From contig NZ_CP014281.1 of assembly GCF_001553195.1 (NCBI RefSeq), positions 310,001-374,000 of the forward strand: a stretch of 64,000 nucleotides of DNA, written 5' to 3'. The notes beneath the pieces are model-generated. The model made no database searches. It saw only the letters and a list, made by a program, of their open reading frames with translations, and was not told the origin of the DNA. This DNA is from Mycoplasmopsis canis PG 14 (GTDB lineage: Bacteria; Bacillota_I; Bacilli_A; Mycoplasmatales; Metamycoplasmataceae). Position numbers and translations under genes: made by a program. Positions 1-11,635 of this stretch are shown in pieces (the first letter of the stretch is position 1; each line of letters begins with the position of its first letter).

Positions 1-1921
1 TATCACTTAAATAAATCTCAAATTTATTATTTTGTACATTTGAAAAAGCGTGTTCGTCTAGCGTTTTAAGAGATGAAGGAAGAAAAATTTTCTTTAATGA
101 AGTTAAATTATTCAAAAAGTCAGCAGGAAGATTTTCGACGCCGTCAGGTATGATAATTTCTTTAATATTTTTATTAAATGAAATATCATGCATTTTGAAT
201 TTTGTATTAGGATGGAATGTAATAGTACTATGAATTTTTTTTGGGATACTAATTATATTTGAAAAATTATTACTATAAAGGATACCTCCATAACTCTGAT
301 ATCAATAATTTCCTGGTTCAACATTAATTTTTGTTAAATTATCTACATCAATTGAACCTTTTCAATCCTCAATAATTTTTACTGTTTTAGGAAGTGTAAT
401 TTCGCTATTTTCATATTTTTTTGGCACAACCAATAATGTTTGCATATCTTTTGTATATAAAACACCATCTTTAGACGCAAAGTGTTGATTTTTAGGACTT
501 ACTTCAAATCATTTAACTTTATGTGTTCCACCTGAATAATCAATTCTCTCAATATTTTCTCCTATGTAAAGTCTTTCTGTTGTATCTAAAACGTTTTGTG
601 AAATACTTACAACTTTATGAGCTTCATCAATTGATTCAAGCGGTTTTAATAAATCTTTTTTATCTGTATCTATATTTCTAAAAGCAGAAAAACCTCTATT
701 ATATTCATATTCAAAACCTTCTATGGCCTTATGTGCATCAATTACTTGATAAGCTCTATGCCATCTTGAAAAACCTTCACCAGATCCTTTAAAGTTAACA
801 TTTCCTCCCCAAGTTGGATCAGAATGGAAAAAGCTATTAGTTTCATCATCGTAAACTAAATTTCATTGGTGATCACCATACTCTGATCAACCAATAACTA
901 CAACATTCTTAACATTTATTGAATCTAACATTGCTTTATATAAATTGCTATAACCACCACAAACAGCAAATTTTTTTTCAAAAGCCATTTTAGGATCAAT
1001 CGCTGCTTGTACGTTTCCGTTATGTGCATATTTTAAATTAGAGTGAATTCAATCATATATAACTCTAATTTTTTCTATTCTGGTATTCGCTTTATCTTTT
1101 GCATTATTTAATATTTCTTGTGTTTTTTCTGCAATGAAATCCTTATGAGCTTTTTGATAATCATGCTTGTAATAATCATTAATTGAATCTACAGAAAATA
1201 AACTCATAAAATACTTTGCTTCTTCATTTATTTGAATATTTTCATTAACTCTTTGCCCATAATCATTTGGACTTGTGTTTGAATTTTTAGAACCTTCGCT
1301 AACCAATAAATCTTCCTTGGTATAACTAACATTTGCTGCCTTTTCGTAATTTGTTTTGACTTCATTAAATATTTTTTCAAGCTCTGTCTTTTGTTTTGAA
1401 TAATATTCGTCTATTTTTATGTATTGTTTTGTTACAACATTGTAATATGTCTCGTTAATAATATTTTCCAATTGATCTTTATACTCTTTATATTTTAGTT
1501 CTTTTAAGTTTTTATCTATGAAAGATGAAACGGAATCTTTTAGTTCTAAATAATTTTCTTGAGGATTATTTTTTGACTCTATTTCTTTTTTCTTTTCTTC
1601 TTTGTTTGCAATATTAGTTGGTTTTTTATCATCTTTTTTATTATTTATAACTTCAGTAGGAATGGTTTTATTTTGTTTTTTGTTATCACTTGTTTTCGAA
1701 GGACTGGTTGATACTTTTGTTGGATTAATATTTTCTTGTCTTTTAGAAGTATTTTCCTTATCTGTTTCTGATTTAAGAACTGGTTGATTATTTTTTGAGG
1801 AATCATCAGTGTTTGTTTTATTTTTATCATTTTTAACAACTTCGTTATTTTGTATGTTGCAAGAAGTTACTGATAACAATGATGCTGACAATATTAAAAA
1901 TCCCGCTAATTTCTTTTTCAT
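1..1921 (-). CDS. Transglutaminase-like lipoprotein with leucine-rich repeats (3' end outside window)
   Basis: The ATG at 1921 follows AGGAGAAAAA. The N-terminus is a lipoprotein signal (LSVTSC lipobox), so the protein should be anchored on the outer membrane face. Residues about 25-110 are a Lys/Asn/Thr-rich linker and about 115-285 are helical. Read through TGA, the next part contains a transglutaminase/cysteine-protease core: IYDWIHSNLKYA, then VCGGYSNLYKAM (Cys), GDHQWNLVY (His) and FHSDPTWGG (Asp), giving the Cys-His-Asp triad in the usual order. The region after it (IIIPDGVENLP, SLKKIFLPSSLKTL) resembles BspA-type LRR_5 repeats and is still open at base 1. It could act as a cysteine protease or transamidase on host proteins, or only as an adhesin; the family call is firm, the substrate is unknown. 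It lies behind the terminator of the X0/MIP operon and has its own AT-rich promoter region. Confidence 0.8.
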
Positions 1922-1975
1922 TTTTCTCCTTAATTTAATAATAATTAATTATATATAATTTAAGAAAAAAAACAA

Positions 1976-2000
1976 AAAAATGGCATATTTGCCATTTTTT
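1976..2000 (-). terminator. Rho-independent terminator of the X0 ATPase-protease operon
   Basis: ATGGCA and TGCCAT pair around a 4-nt loop (1980-1995), with A and T tracts on the two sides. Read on the minus strand, the T tract follows the hairpin directly after the protease stop codon at 2002. Confidence 0.7.
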
Positions 2001-2001
2001 T

Positions 2002-4656
2002 CTATTTTTTGAATTTAAACTCTTCTGGATATGTATTCAATGATTGAGGGAATAAATTAGTTTTCATATTTGGATAAAGTTTTTTCAAAGCTTCACGATA
2101 AGAATTTTTTTGATTTTCGCCACCACCATAAATTAAATCATATTCTGGTAGTTTATAATCCGGTCCATATAAACCTTTATAATCAAAACCTTCTGATCTA
2201 AAAGCCGCAAACATTCCGGTTCTAGCTGCACCATTACCAGAGTGAAAAATTCCTACTAGTTCATTTTTCTGATTCCTAAATGATGATCCTGATGATCCAC
2301 CATAAGGCACGTAACTTTTTGATAAGTAGTTTAGACCAAATGCAATTAACTTGTCATTTCCAGATTGGTAGAAATCATCACCGGTATGAGTTGCAGAAAT
2401 GAAAGCATCTAATACTCCAGGTTTGTTAGTGAAAGTTCTATAACCTAGTTGTGAAGATAAATAATTTCCTAAATCTTTATACTCTTTTGTGTATTCATTT
2501 TTATGTCAGTAAAATTCTGGATTAGAATTAGTTCATAAAGAATTGGTTTCTCTTCTATTTCCTCACCTATCATCATTAGGTATTGGATCACCATTTTCAT
2601 TTAAAAGAAAATAATCTTCAAAAGAAGCTGGATAACCTAATGCATAAAGGTTATCACCTAAATATTCTTTTTTATCACTTTCTTTTTTGAGCATTGGTCT
2701 ATCTATTTGTGAATAATCACTTAAATAAGAAGTGGTTTTGAATCTTATGTGATTTTGTTCATCATTTGCATAATTATATGTTATAAATTTTGCAAATTCT
2801 GAAGGCTTATTCATAATGTCGTCATATTCGTTATCAATAACTCTCGAAGGATTATTTGATAAAGCCCATATTTGACTTGAGTTTATATTATTAAAATCAA
2901 ATTCTAAAACAGCAAAATCTGCATATTCTTCTAAGTTTTTATATTTTCCTTTCTGAGTTGCTGTTAAATAATCTGAAGGCTTAGAATTAAGAAAGTCTTT
3001 TGCTTGAAAAACTTTTTTAACTAAACCTTGCCTAATTAATGGTTGATCAAAATAAAATCTTTCAATATCTTCATCATCATTAACTGTTGAAAATTCTTTA
3101 TCAAAGTTAGCATCTTCTCTTATTTTAGTTATCATAACCTTAATTGTATCGTCTCTAAAAGCATCGGCAACGTGTAAATTTGTTCCAAAATATCATTTTG
3201 TAGGATATGACCCATCTTCTTTTTTCTCAAAATCTAGAATTCACATCGTTCCAAATGTACCATAAGAGTGACCATCTTTAGGATTAGTAAATTCAACACT
3301 GTATGTTTGTTTTGCTATTTTTTTATAATGATCGTTAACAAGATTTCTAGCTAACCCACTGTAACGTCATTGATTTCTACCTATAGAATCTGATCTAACA
3401 GGTGCTTTATCAACCTCTTTGCCTTCTGAAAGACTTAGTCCTTCAAATTCTCCTTGATCATTAAATTTAGGTAATGTAAAACCTTTTAGATAGCTTGACT
3501 CATATGAATCAACGCCGATTTCTTTAGCTTTTTTATCAAAATCTAAAATAGCTTTTTTAGAATTTAAATTAATATCTTTATGATAGTCAGTTGGGCTAAT
3601 CCCTTTAAATTTCAAATGATTAGATAAAGCTCTTAAATAAGTAATATTTTCAATATCAAACCTGTCTTTATGAGATAAAGATGAATAAATAACATAATCT
3701 TGATCAAGAGGTTCATATGGTTCTAATTGTATATTGAAATTATGGTCAGGAGTTCCGTTTTTTGGGTTGTTTCTAAATCCGTTGAAGGTAAATTTTCTTA
3801 CTATTTTACTATCAGGGTTGTTCTTATTTTCAAATTCAACAATTATACCGATAGCTCCAAGCCAATCAGATACCTTTTGGTCTTTTTGTTCGATAAAATG
3901 GTCAATTGATTTAATTGAATAATTAAAGAGACTTGAATTTCCGCCGGAAACACTAATTTGCAAATCATCCAGTTTTAATTCTGAAGGATAAATTTGTAAT
4001 CTATCAGTTGTTGTTTTAGAAAAAGAAACTAAATTAGCACTTATCTCACCTAATTCATCCATTTCAAATTCAAAATCTTTTTCAACAATATTTGAATTGT
4101 ATTTCTTGTCTTCTTTAGAATATGTTAATTGTATATTAATATTATCAGATTCAAGTTTTGATAATGTAAACTCACCAATAAAAAGGCCTTTTTCATTTCT
4201 TAATGAGTTAAGAGTTACTTTTTCATTTTTATTTATAATCAAATAAAAATTTGAAAGTGTTTTTATATCTATTTCTTGATTAGATGTAAATCAAAAAGTA
4301 ATTTTTCTTGAATTTTTAGATAGTTGGGCAAGGCCAAAGTTGTTGAAAACATGGTCTTCTAAATTGATAGTTTCTATTTCATTAATAGATCAGTTGTTAT
4401 TTATTTTAGGATTATCGCTCCCGTTTACGATATCCTTACTAGGTTTTTCAATTGGTTTGGGTTTTGGTTGCATATTTGTAGAATTATTATCAGAAGGGTT
4501 ATTATTATTATTGTTGTTGTTGTTATCAGTAGAATTATTATTTGTATTGTTTGATCTCTTAACATCACAAGACACACTTACAGAAAGGGTTGTTAAAACA
4601 AAAGGCAAAGATAAAAGTCCAAAGGACTTTCAAATTTTTTTAGTATTTTTTCTCAT
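2002..4656 (-). CDS. DUF31-family serine protease lipoprotein (MIP-like)
   Basis: An 884-residue lipoprotein starting at the ATG at 4656: MRKNTKKIW, a hydrophobic stretch, then SVSVSC as lipobox. An Asn-rich low-complexity linker follows at about residues 37-60. The C-terminal half carries a chymotrypsin-like triad in family order: GTNLHVAD (His about 495), YADFAVLEFDF (Asp about 580) and GGSSGSSF (Ser about 789). This is the DUF31 signature of Mycoplasma Ig Protease (MIP), which cleaves antibody heavy chains captured by its partner MIB. Here the start lies 4 bp after the stop of the beta-like ATPase subunit, so it is the last gene of the X0 ATPase operon. No MIB gene is evident next to it; the next gene is a transglutaminase-like lipoprotein. 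Immunoglobulin as substrate is inference from the family; it could cut another host protein. Confidence 0.86.
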
Positions 4657-4660
4657 AGAA

Positions 4661-6055
4661 TTATTTTTCTAATTTTCCTTGATTTTCCAATTCTTCATCA
4701 GTAGGAATATCCAAGTTAGAACCTATATATTGGAAAATTTCGGGACTTTGTTTAAGGTATTTACCTTCAAGAATTCTAATAACACTATCCACAGTGTCTT
4801 CAAGTGGAACGAATACCCCAGGAGCTTTTGTAAAATGTTCAGTCATGAAAAAGTTTTGAGTGAAGAAGTTTTCAAGTTGTAATGCTTTTCTAACTGTGTT
4901 TTTACTTTCTTCATCAAGTTCATCAAATCCTAGAATTAAAATAACATCTTCTAAATCTTTGTATGCCTTTAAAACTCTCTTGGCTTCAACTATGGCATCA
5001 AAATGTTTTTTACCTAATAATTCAGCACTAACTGAGTTTGATTGACTAGCAAGAGGGTCAAAAGCTGGGAAAATATTTTTTGCTGATTGAGCACGTGAAA
5101 GAACCAAACTTCCATCAAGGTGATTAAATACAGCAACAGCAGACGGATCAGATAAATCATCCATTGGTAAGAACATTGTTTGGAATGATGTAATTGAACC
5201 ATTTTCATTTTTAAATAAACGATCTTCTATGCTTGCAACATCACTTTCTAATGTAGATTGATATCCACCCACAGATGGACGTTTACCTAAAGTAGCACTA
5301 GTTTCATTTTCCGCTTGTAGAAAACGGTAAATGTTGTCAATGAATAATAAAACATCTTGTTTTTCATTATCTCTTAGATATTCTGCAGCAGTAACACCAA
5401 TAGGAACAATTGACATACGCGCACCAGGTGATTCGTTCATCTTAGAAATATACATTACTGACTTGTCCATAAGATTAGATGAATCAAGTTCGTTGTAAAG
5501 TTCGATAGCTTCTCTAGAACGTTCCCCTGAACCGATAAATATATTTGATGTATTTTCACTTTGCTTATTTATGTTAAAAATCATCTCTTTCATTAAAACA
5601 GTCTTACCAACCCCAGCACCACCAAAAATACCAAGTTTGTAACCTTTAATAATTGGTATAAAGAAGTCAATTGCTTTAATTCCTGTTTCGATAAATTCGA
5701 TATTATTTGATAAAAATCTTTCATTATTTATTGTTGAATTCATTTCCACTCTTGTAGGATTTGAGTATTGAGGTAATAATGCTTCACCCCTAAATGAATA
5801 AATATTATTTAATGAATCTTTACCAACTGGTACCATAAAACTGTGACCTAAATTTGTTACTTCATCATTAATTGAAATTTCTTGCGAATTATAAATAATA
5901 ATAGCTCTAACTGTTGTATCATTTAAAATCCTCTTAACAAGTAAAAATGTTTTCCCGTAATGAAGAGTTAGTAAATAATTTACTTTTGGAAGATTTTCCT
6001 TGCTAAATTGAACTTCTATAACGTCAGATCATAAATTAATAATTTTTCCTGTCAT
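4661..6055 (-). CDS. F1-like X0 ATPase beta-type (catalytic) subunit
   Basis: 464 residues; the ATG at 6055 overlaps the alpha-like stop by one base (TAATG). Walker A GGAGVGKT lies at about residues 145-152, the catalytic-Glu segment GERSREA has Glu at about 178, LLFIDNIYRFLQA matches the Walker B region and LGFDELDEESK matches the beta DELSEED loop. All ATP-hydrolysis motifs look intact. Its order after an alpha-like gene and next to non-F0 membrane genes matches the 'type 3' F1-like ATPase of mycoplasmas (MSC_0618-like), which is distinct from the housekeeping F1F0 ATP synthase. In that family the complex is thought to drive work at the membrane linked to the MIB-MIP antibody-cleaving system. 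Confidence 0.9.
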
Positions 6056-7584
6056 TATTTATCTCCTAATCTTGTAGCCAATTCTTCTAAGTAGCTTTCT
6101 TCAAATGCCACAAAATCATGGTCTAGTGTAATATCTCATTTTAACCCAACATAATTAGAATATTGTTTTAATGCTGAGGCAAAAAATGTTCTTAATAATG
6201 CATCATCATATACTTCATTATCATCAATAATCTTATTAAATGCTGATTCAGCTTCTTCATTTGTATTAATCAATAAATCTACAAATTGTAAGGCTTTTTC
6301 TTGGTCTTTTATACCACTAAAAAGTCCTCATGAAATTAATTTCGAAGTTAATAATACTGTTCTATTTGAATAAATTGCAAAACCTTTTTGATTAAATAGT
6401 TTTTCAATTAATTTTCCTTTATTTAATAATTCTGTTGTTTCTTTATTAAAATCATAATCTAACATTGAAAGTTTTAAGTGGCGTTTGTATTTTCTAAATG
6501 CTTTACCTATCTCTGCCGCAACTTTTGTAACACTTCTACTTTGAACACTTGAACCTGTACGAGAAACAGAAAGATTAATGTTTATAGCTGGTAAAATACC
6601 TTGAGAAAATAAGTCAGAACTTGTAACTATTTGTCCATCTGTTATAGAAATAATGTTTGATGATATTAATGATGTAATATCCCCATCTACTGTTTGTAAA
6701 ATAGGCAATGCTGTAATAGTTTTTCTGTTAACAAACGAACCTGAACGTTCTAATAATTGTGAATGTGAGAAGAACGTATCACCAGGCATGGCTTCTTTAC
6801 CAACTGGTCTATCTGTAAGTAGGGCAATTTCACGAATAATATTTGCGTGCTTGGTTAAGTCATCAAAAACAATTAAAACATCTTCGCTATATGAAATATT
6901 TTCTGCATGTGCCATACCAATATATGGTGCTAAATATTGTTCAAAAGCACTTGTTGAAGGGGCATCAATTATGATAGTGTTTTCCATTGCGCCATATTCT
7001 TTTAGTGTGTTATAAATTCTTGAAATAGCTTCTCTTTTTTGACCTATTGCAACATATATTGACTTAATACCATCTTTTGCTTGATTGATAATTGTGTTTA
7101 ATGCGATATGTGTTTTACCAGTTTGTCTATCACCTATAATTAATTCACGTTGACCTTTTCCGATAGGAATTAATAGGTCTACAGCAACAATACCAGTAAA
7201 TAATTGTTCGTTTAAAGTTTTAACTGACATAAGTTCATGAGCTAATTCAAAAACTTTTGCGCCTCTTGGGGGTAGTGTTGAATAATTTTTTTCCGGAAAA
7301 GGAAGAACGATATTACCAAAAATATCAATCACATTCCCGAATAAGTTTGAAGGAGTGTCTACTCTAGCTTCGTCATTTTCTAAAATAATCTCAGAACCAA
7401 TTTTAAGTTCGTTTTCTTTACTGTTAGCAATTAAAAACGCTTTTTCAGATGTAGCATTAATTAACATAAGTTTAATGCTAGGGTTATCTTTTAAATGGTA
7501 AAATTGTCTTTGCTTATAGTGGAAATTACCTGTAACTTCTACTATGTAATCAAATATAGATGTAATTATTGGATTTTTATTCAT
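6055..7584 (-). CDS. F1-like X0 ATPase alpha-type subunit
   Basis: 509 residues after reading the TGA codon at 6325-6327 as Trp. It has an F1-alpha layout: an N-terminal beta-barrel region, Walker A GDRQTGKT at about residues 151-158, VLIVFDDLTKHA (Walker B) and the alpha-type stretch AMPGDTFFSHSQLLERSG. The segment INLSVSRTGSSVQSRSVTKVA corresponds to the alpha signature containing the Arg finger. A C-terminal helical part of about 90 residues ends at TAA 6055-6057, overlapping the beta start. It is MSC_0619-like. It should form the alternating hexamer with the beta-like protein and is shorter in its N-terminal part than a housekeeping AtpA. Confidence 0.88.
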
Positions 7585-7585
7585 T

Positions 7586-9775
7586 TTAAATTCCTCCTAA
7601 TCCTAAAATAATTAAAATTATTCCTGTAACTAAAATAATTCCAAAAACAGTTGCTAATAAGATTGATAATTTTTTATGTTGTTTTCATTTAGCAGAATTT
7701 ATTATTTTAAATAGCGCATATGCATTTACTATGTTTCCAAGAAAACCAATTAATGACAATGCTATACCAAAATTTGTAACAATGCTATTATTTGTTTTTC
7801 TAGATTCATTGTTTAATTCTGTCATTTTTTTATAAGCTTCAGCTCTTTTTTCATCTTTGTTAGCTAATTCAATGATCTCGTTAGAAGTAGGTGTTGAAGA
7901 CGAAGTCGCTTCAGCTGAATTCACTCTTGGTTCACTTTCGTTTGGTTGTTCAGGGTTTTCTGTATGTGCCGGTTTTGAAGGTTGTTTTAAACTTGGGTCA
8001 TTAACAACAACTTGAAGCAATAATAACTCTTTTGATACTGTTTCTAAATTAGCTATAAATTTTGAATATCAATTTGTTACATTAAACGTTGATAAGTCTG
8101 TAGACTTTCTTAATTTATATATTTTTGTTTCGAGGTTTAGGTAAAATTTATTTAACTCATCTAAACTTCAATTATTTTTTTCAAATTCTTCTGCTAATTC
8201 CTTGTTATTTATTATTCTTCTTTTAAGACCTTCTTTTTTTCTATTTAATGCATCAACTAATGAAAAATAGTATGGAAAATTATTTATATTAGATGTTTTA
8301 AGTGAAGATAATACTAATTCTCTTAAGTTAGCATCAAACCCACTTGTTGAATTTACAATATCGTCTAATTTTAATTCATCTTTATATGCTTCAATAACTC
8401 TATTGTAATTGTTGATAAATTTTTCGGTGCTAATAAGTTGAACACTACTATTTACTATTTGGAATAATGCATCAGATAAAATTCCGCTGCCAAGCTTCTC
8501 GTAATCGATATTTTCATCTATCCCAAGACCTCTATATAGTTTTGAAAAAATATCTTTAATAACATTATATGATCTCTCTGTTAATAAAGCATTTTTCTGA
8601 TCCTTATTATGCATGTAAACTTCTGTGCTATAAGTTCTTTTTGCTTGAGTATTTACTAAATCACGCAACTCAACTTTAGCAATATATTTATCACCCTCTT
8701 TTTTGACTTCTAGAACTTTATATTCATATCTAGTGTTAACAGGATTTTTAAAGAAGAATATATCTTGCTTAACACTAAATAAAGAAACTATATTTGATTC
8801 ATTTAGATATTGTCATTTTAATTCTGGGGCTAAAGCAGGTATACCTTGAGAAACTTCTTCTGTTTTAACAGGGTCTTTTGCTTTATCATCTTCAGGAAGC
8901 GGCTCATCTTGTGGCTCATCCTTAGGTTGTTCTTGATTTTGAGGTTGTTCTTCATCTTTAGTCAATTTAATATTTAATTCTATATCAAAATCCGTTACCC
9001 TAGGTTTTACTTTTGAAATAATATAATCATCCCAATTATTAAATCCTTTAGGTGGCGTAATATTATAAGATTCTTTGCTATTAGCGTCATCAAAATTTAA
9101 TTTAAAATCTTTGTCTAATTCAAGAACATCTTTTTCATCATAAACTAGTTTTCCAAAACCTTCGTTCAATGCTTTTGCGTACTCTGTTAAAGAAGATTCA
9201 AACTTAGCCTTGTCAAAGTGGTTTATAGCGTTTTTTTCTGTCGGATTAATTTGAGCACCTTCTCCTAGAGGTTTAACATAATCTGTAGGATCTGATAGTC
9301 CTGTTCAAACTGAATCATAATCTTTGTTATTATATTTAATTTTTGATATATTAACATTTCTGTTTCTTGATATCATTCAAGGGAAAATTAAATTTAATCC
9401 ATTTTTAACGGGGTCATCGATAAATTTTTGTTTATTTTTTTTGAAATATTTATCGACAACTTTTAAGTATGTTATTTTACTTAATCTTTTTTTGTAATCT
9501 GTCTCTAATTTTTCGACTTTACTAATTTGGTCTTCTATATATGAAGGTAAGTTGTCTAAAGCAGATTTGATCATTTCTTTCAATTGTTTATCTGCTATTT
9601 CTCTAAATTTCCCAAACTCGGGGTCGTTTTTTGGTTCTTTGGGTTTTGCGGGCTTATCGGGAGTTGAAGTTCTGTTATTATTCGTATTTGTTTCTGCGGA
9701 TAAAACAGATAATGGAACAAAAATTACTGAAGAAATTAATATAGATTTAAAGAGTGTTTTAATTTTTTTATTCAT
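7586..9775 (-). CDS. Large exported/membrane subunit of the X0 ATPase operon (MSC_0620-like)
   Basis: 729 residues. An N-terminal signal segment (FKSILISSVIFVPLSVLSAE) lacks a lipobox Cys, so it is probably cleaved by signal peptidase I or kept as an anchor. Two acidic, Pro-rich linkers (around 8830-8960 and 7880-8000) separate helical regions. Past a TGA Trp codon the C-terminus continues into two hydrophobic segments (FGIALSLIGFLGNIVNAYAL and FGIILVTGIILIILGLGGI), forming a helical hairpin. Most of the chain is therefore predicted outside the cell with a C-terminal membrane hairpin. No similarity to a canonical F0 subunit is visible. It overlaps the epsilon-like gene by 8 nt and ends one base before the alpha-like start codon. 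Its role as the link between the F1-like head and the surface is inference from position. Confidence 0.75.
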
Positions 9776-10226
9776 AATCTTCTATCTCCTCAAGTTTAAG
9801 TAATTTTCTCATTGTGAGCACAAAATTCTTGTATTCAAGATTTTCTAGTTCCATAATTTCTTCGATTGATCAACCAAAGAATTGATTAGATGTAAGTTCT
9901 AAAATTCTTTTTTTATTGGTTGATATTTCGTCATTTAGCAGAACAGGTTTTTTTGATTCTTTAAAAAAGTTCATTTCTGAAAAGGTTTTTATATCAATTT
10001 CATCATTAGTTACAACAAAATTAGCATTCTCAAGGAAAACGAAAAATACATTGTTCGATTCCTTATTCATGAATTTTAATAGCAACCTAGGGTATGAGCC
10101 AATAGTGTTGTCGCCTATTTCGACCCAACTATCTTCATCATTGTGATTGATAAAAATTTCATAACCGTGTCCTATTTCTTTCTTTTTCCCGTTTAAGAAA
10201 GTAAGTAATATTTTTTTAAAAGTCAT
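9768..10226 (-). CDS. Small cytosolic subunit of the X0 ATPase, epsilon-like (MSC_0621-like)
   Basis: 152 residues. The start overlaps the gamma-like stop (TAATG), and the true end lies past a TGA Trp codon (FGWSIEEIMELENLEY), giving an 8-nt overlap with the next gene. The N-terminal part is beta-rich (TFKKILLTFLNGKKKEIGHG, GDNTIGSYPRLLLKF) and the last 50 residues are helical, which resembles the two-domain layout of F1 epsilon. Sequence identity to epsilon is too low to prove it; size, position after the gamma-like gene and layout support it. Confidence 0.6.
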
Positions 10227-11119
10227 TAGTTATTACCTTCTTCAAAAATTGTCTTTTTCTTTTTTGTAAGTAATATAATCTCTTCAATTTGTTTTTCTTG
10301 TTTAAATCTATTTACTCTTTTAGAAACAAGAAGTAAGTCTTCATCTATTTGTTTGATTTTTTTATCAATAGTTACAAGGTTATTTTTTGCTGAATAGAAT
10401 GAAGATTCAATTATTAAAGAATTAACTGCATTTTCTAGAAAAACAAAAATTTGAGATTCAATAAAGTTTTCAATATTCGGATATATTTTTGTGTTATTAA
10501 TGTCTAGATTATTATTTTTGTTTGTTTCAATGTTGAGTAACTTATCAACATCAAAATTTTCAAGAGGTAAAACAGTAAATGGGTCTTTATAATTTTTGTT
10601 TGAGTTTAATACAAAGTTGACTTTTGAATAATTATTTTCAACAAATAAAATTCTTATCATCTTTGTTAGGATTGTTGAAAGATTTTTAATAGATGAATTT
10701 TCGAAATACTTAATCACGTTGAGTTCGTTTTGGTCTGCGAACGTTTTAGCTCTTTCGCCAATTGTTATAAAATCAATGTTGGAATTTTTAACTCTATTAA
10801 GGATTTCTTTTTCATATCTAGAATATGAATCTGTCCCATATTTTTGCTCTTCTGTTATATAAATATATAATTCTTTTGATTTTCTAAAAAAGTTTTTAGC
10901 TTGTTCGATTTTATTTGATTGTATAAAGTTATTTTTTATATTATATTTTGTTTTTAAACTATTTAATAATTTAGAATTAAGTAGTGAATTATCAACGTAA
11001 AATGATAATTTTTTAGTTAAATTTAAAATGTTGATTAATAAAATGTTTTTATCATTGTTTACTTTTAGTTTAATATTTTCCAAGTTTTGTTTCTTTTGTA
11101 AAAGTTCTTTAATATGCAT
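10226..11119 (-). CDS. F1-like X0 ATPase gamma-type stalk subunit (MSC_0622-like)
   Basis: 297 residues. Long N- and C-terminal helices flank a mixed middle part, as in F1 gamma. The C-terminal stretch FLENAVNSLIIESSFYSAKN followed by DKKIKQIDEDLLLVSKRVN matches the spacing of the gamma C-terminal helix that turns inside the alpha/beta ring. The start overlaps the upstream stop by one base, and its stop overlaps the epsilon-like start. It is expected to be the rotor shaft. The gamma call rests on layout and gene order rather than on strong motif identity. Confidence 0.65.
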   Translation of the reverse strand: MHIKELLQKKQNLENIKLKVNNDKNILLINILNLTKKLSFYVDNSLLNSKLLNSLKTKYNIKNNFIQSNKIEQAKNFFRKSKELYIYITEEQKYGTDSYSRYEKEILNRVKNSNIDFITIGERAKTFADQNELNVIKYFENSSIKNLSTILTKMIRILFVENNYSKVNFVLNSNKNYKDPFTVLPLENFDVDKLLNIETNKNNNLDINNTKIYPNIENFIESQIFVFLENAVNSLIIESSFYSAKNNLVTIDKKIKQIDEDLLLVSKRVNRFKQEKQIEEIILLTKKKKTIFEEGNN

Positions 11120-11634
11120 TATGCGATCTTTGAAGTAAGTTCTTTGCTAAAGAAAAGTTTTAATGAATCATAATCTTGAAAAATAACTGTATTAGGAATA
11201 ATTTCTAAATAATAACCTTTTTCTAATAATTTTCTAATTTCAACATTCATATCATACATAAGACGATTCATTGTATAATCTTCATCTCTATCAAAACTAT
11301 TAACATAATTATCAGAATAAAACTCTTGTTGGCTAAGTAGAGGGACCATAGTTACTGAGCTATATTTTAAGTTTAGATTAAATGTTATTGTAAAATCTGC
11401 AAACTTAATTTCCTCCCTTTTTTCAACCGCTTTTTCTAACCTATTTTTGATTTCTTTAAATTCAGAAGAATTAAATCCTAAATTATTATTTAATAACGGT
11501 TTACTCATTATTGTTTCAAAAGACAAAATCTTTGAAGATTGCTTTTCAACTATTTCATTATATTTGCTGTATAAATCAAAAAGTTGTTCTTCATTTACTG
11601 ATTTTTTTCTGTTAAATAAAAATATTTTTTTCAT
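11119..11634 (-). CDS. Conserved X0 ATPase operon protein (MSC_0623-like)
   Basis: 171 residues, soluble, no signal peptide or membrane segment. The ATG at 11634 lies 1 bp after the stop of the membrane gene and the TAA overlaps the next ATG by one base, so translation is coupled. Predicted helical N-terminus (NEEQLFDLYSKYNEIVEKQSS), then a beta-rich part (FADFTITFNLNLKYSSVTMV). I recognise it only by its place in the operon; it could be a delta/stator-like peripheral subunit, but no motif shows this. Confidence 0.55.
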   Translation of the reverse strand: MKKIFLFNRKKSVNEEQLFDLYSKYNEIVEKQSSKILSFETIMSKPLLNNNLGFNSSEFKEIKNRLEKAVEKREEIKFADFTITFNLNLKYSSVTMVPLLSQQEFYSDNYVNSFDRDEDYTMNRLMYDMNVEIRKLLEKGYYLEIIPNTVIFQDYDSLKLFFSKELTSKIA

Positions 11635-11635
11635 A

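Noticed and set aside
1602-1787. Plus-strand frame of 61 codons opposite the transglutaminase-like gene
   Set aside because: Mirror of the Lys/Asn-rich linker of the real minus-strand gene; no start signals.
4340-4672. Plus-strand Leu-rich 110-codon frame resembling a membrane protein
   Set aside because: It is the complement of the Asn-rich linker and signal peptide of the DUF31 lipoprotein.
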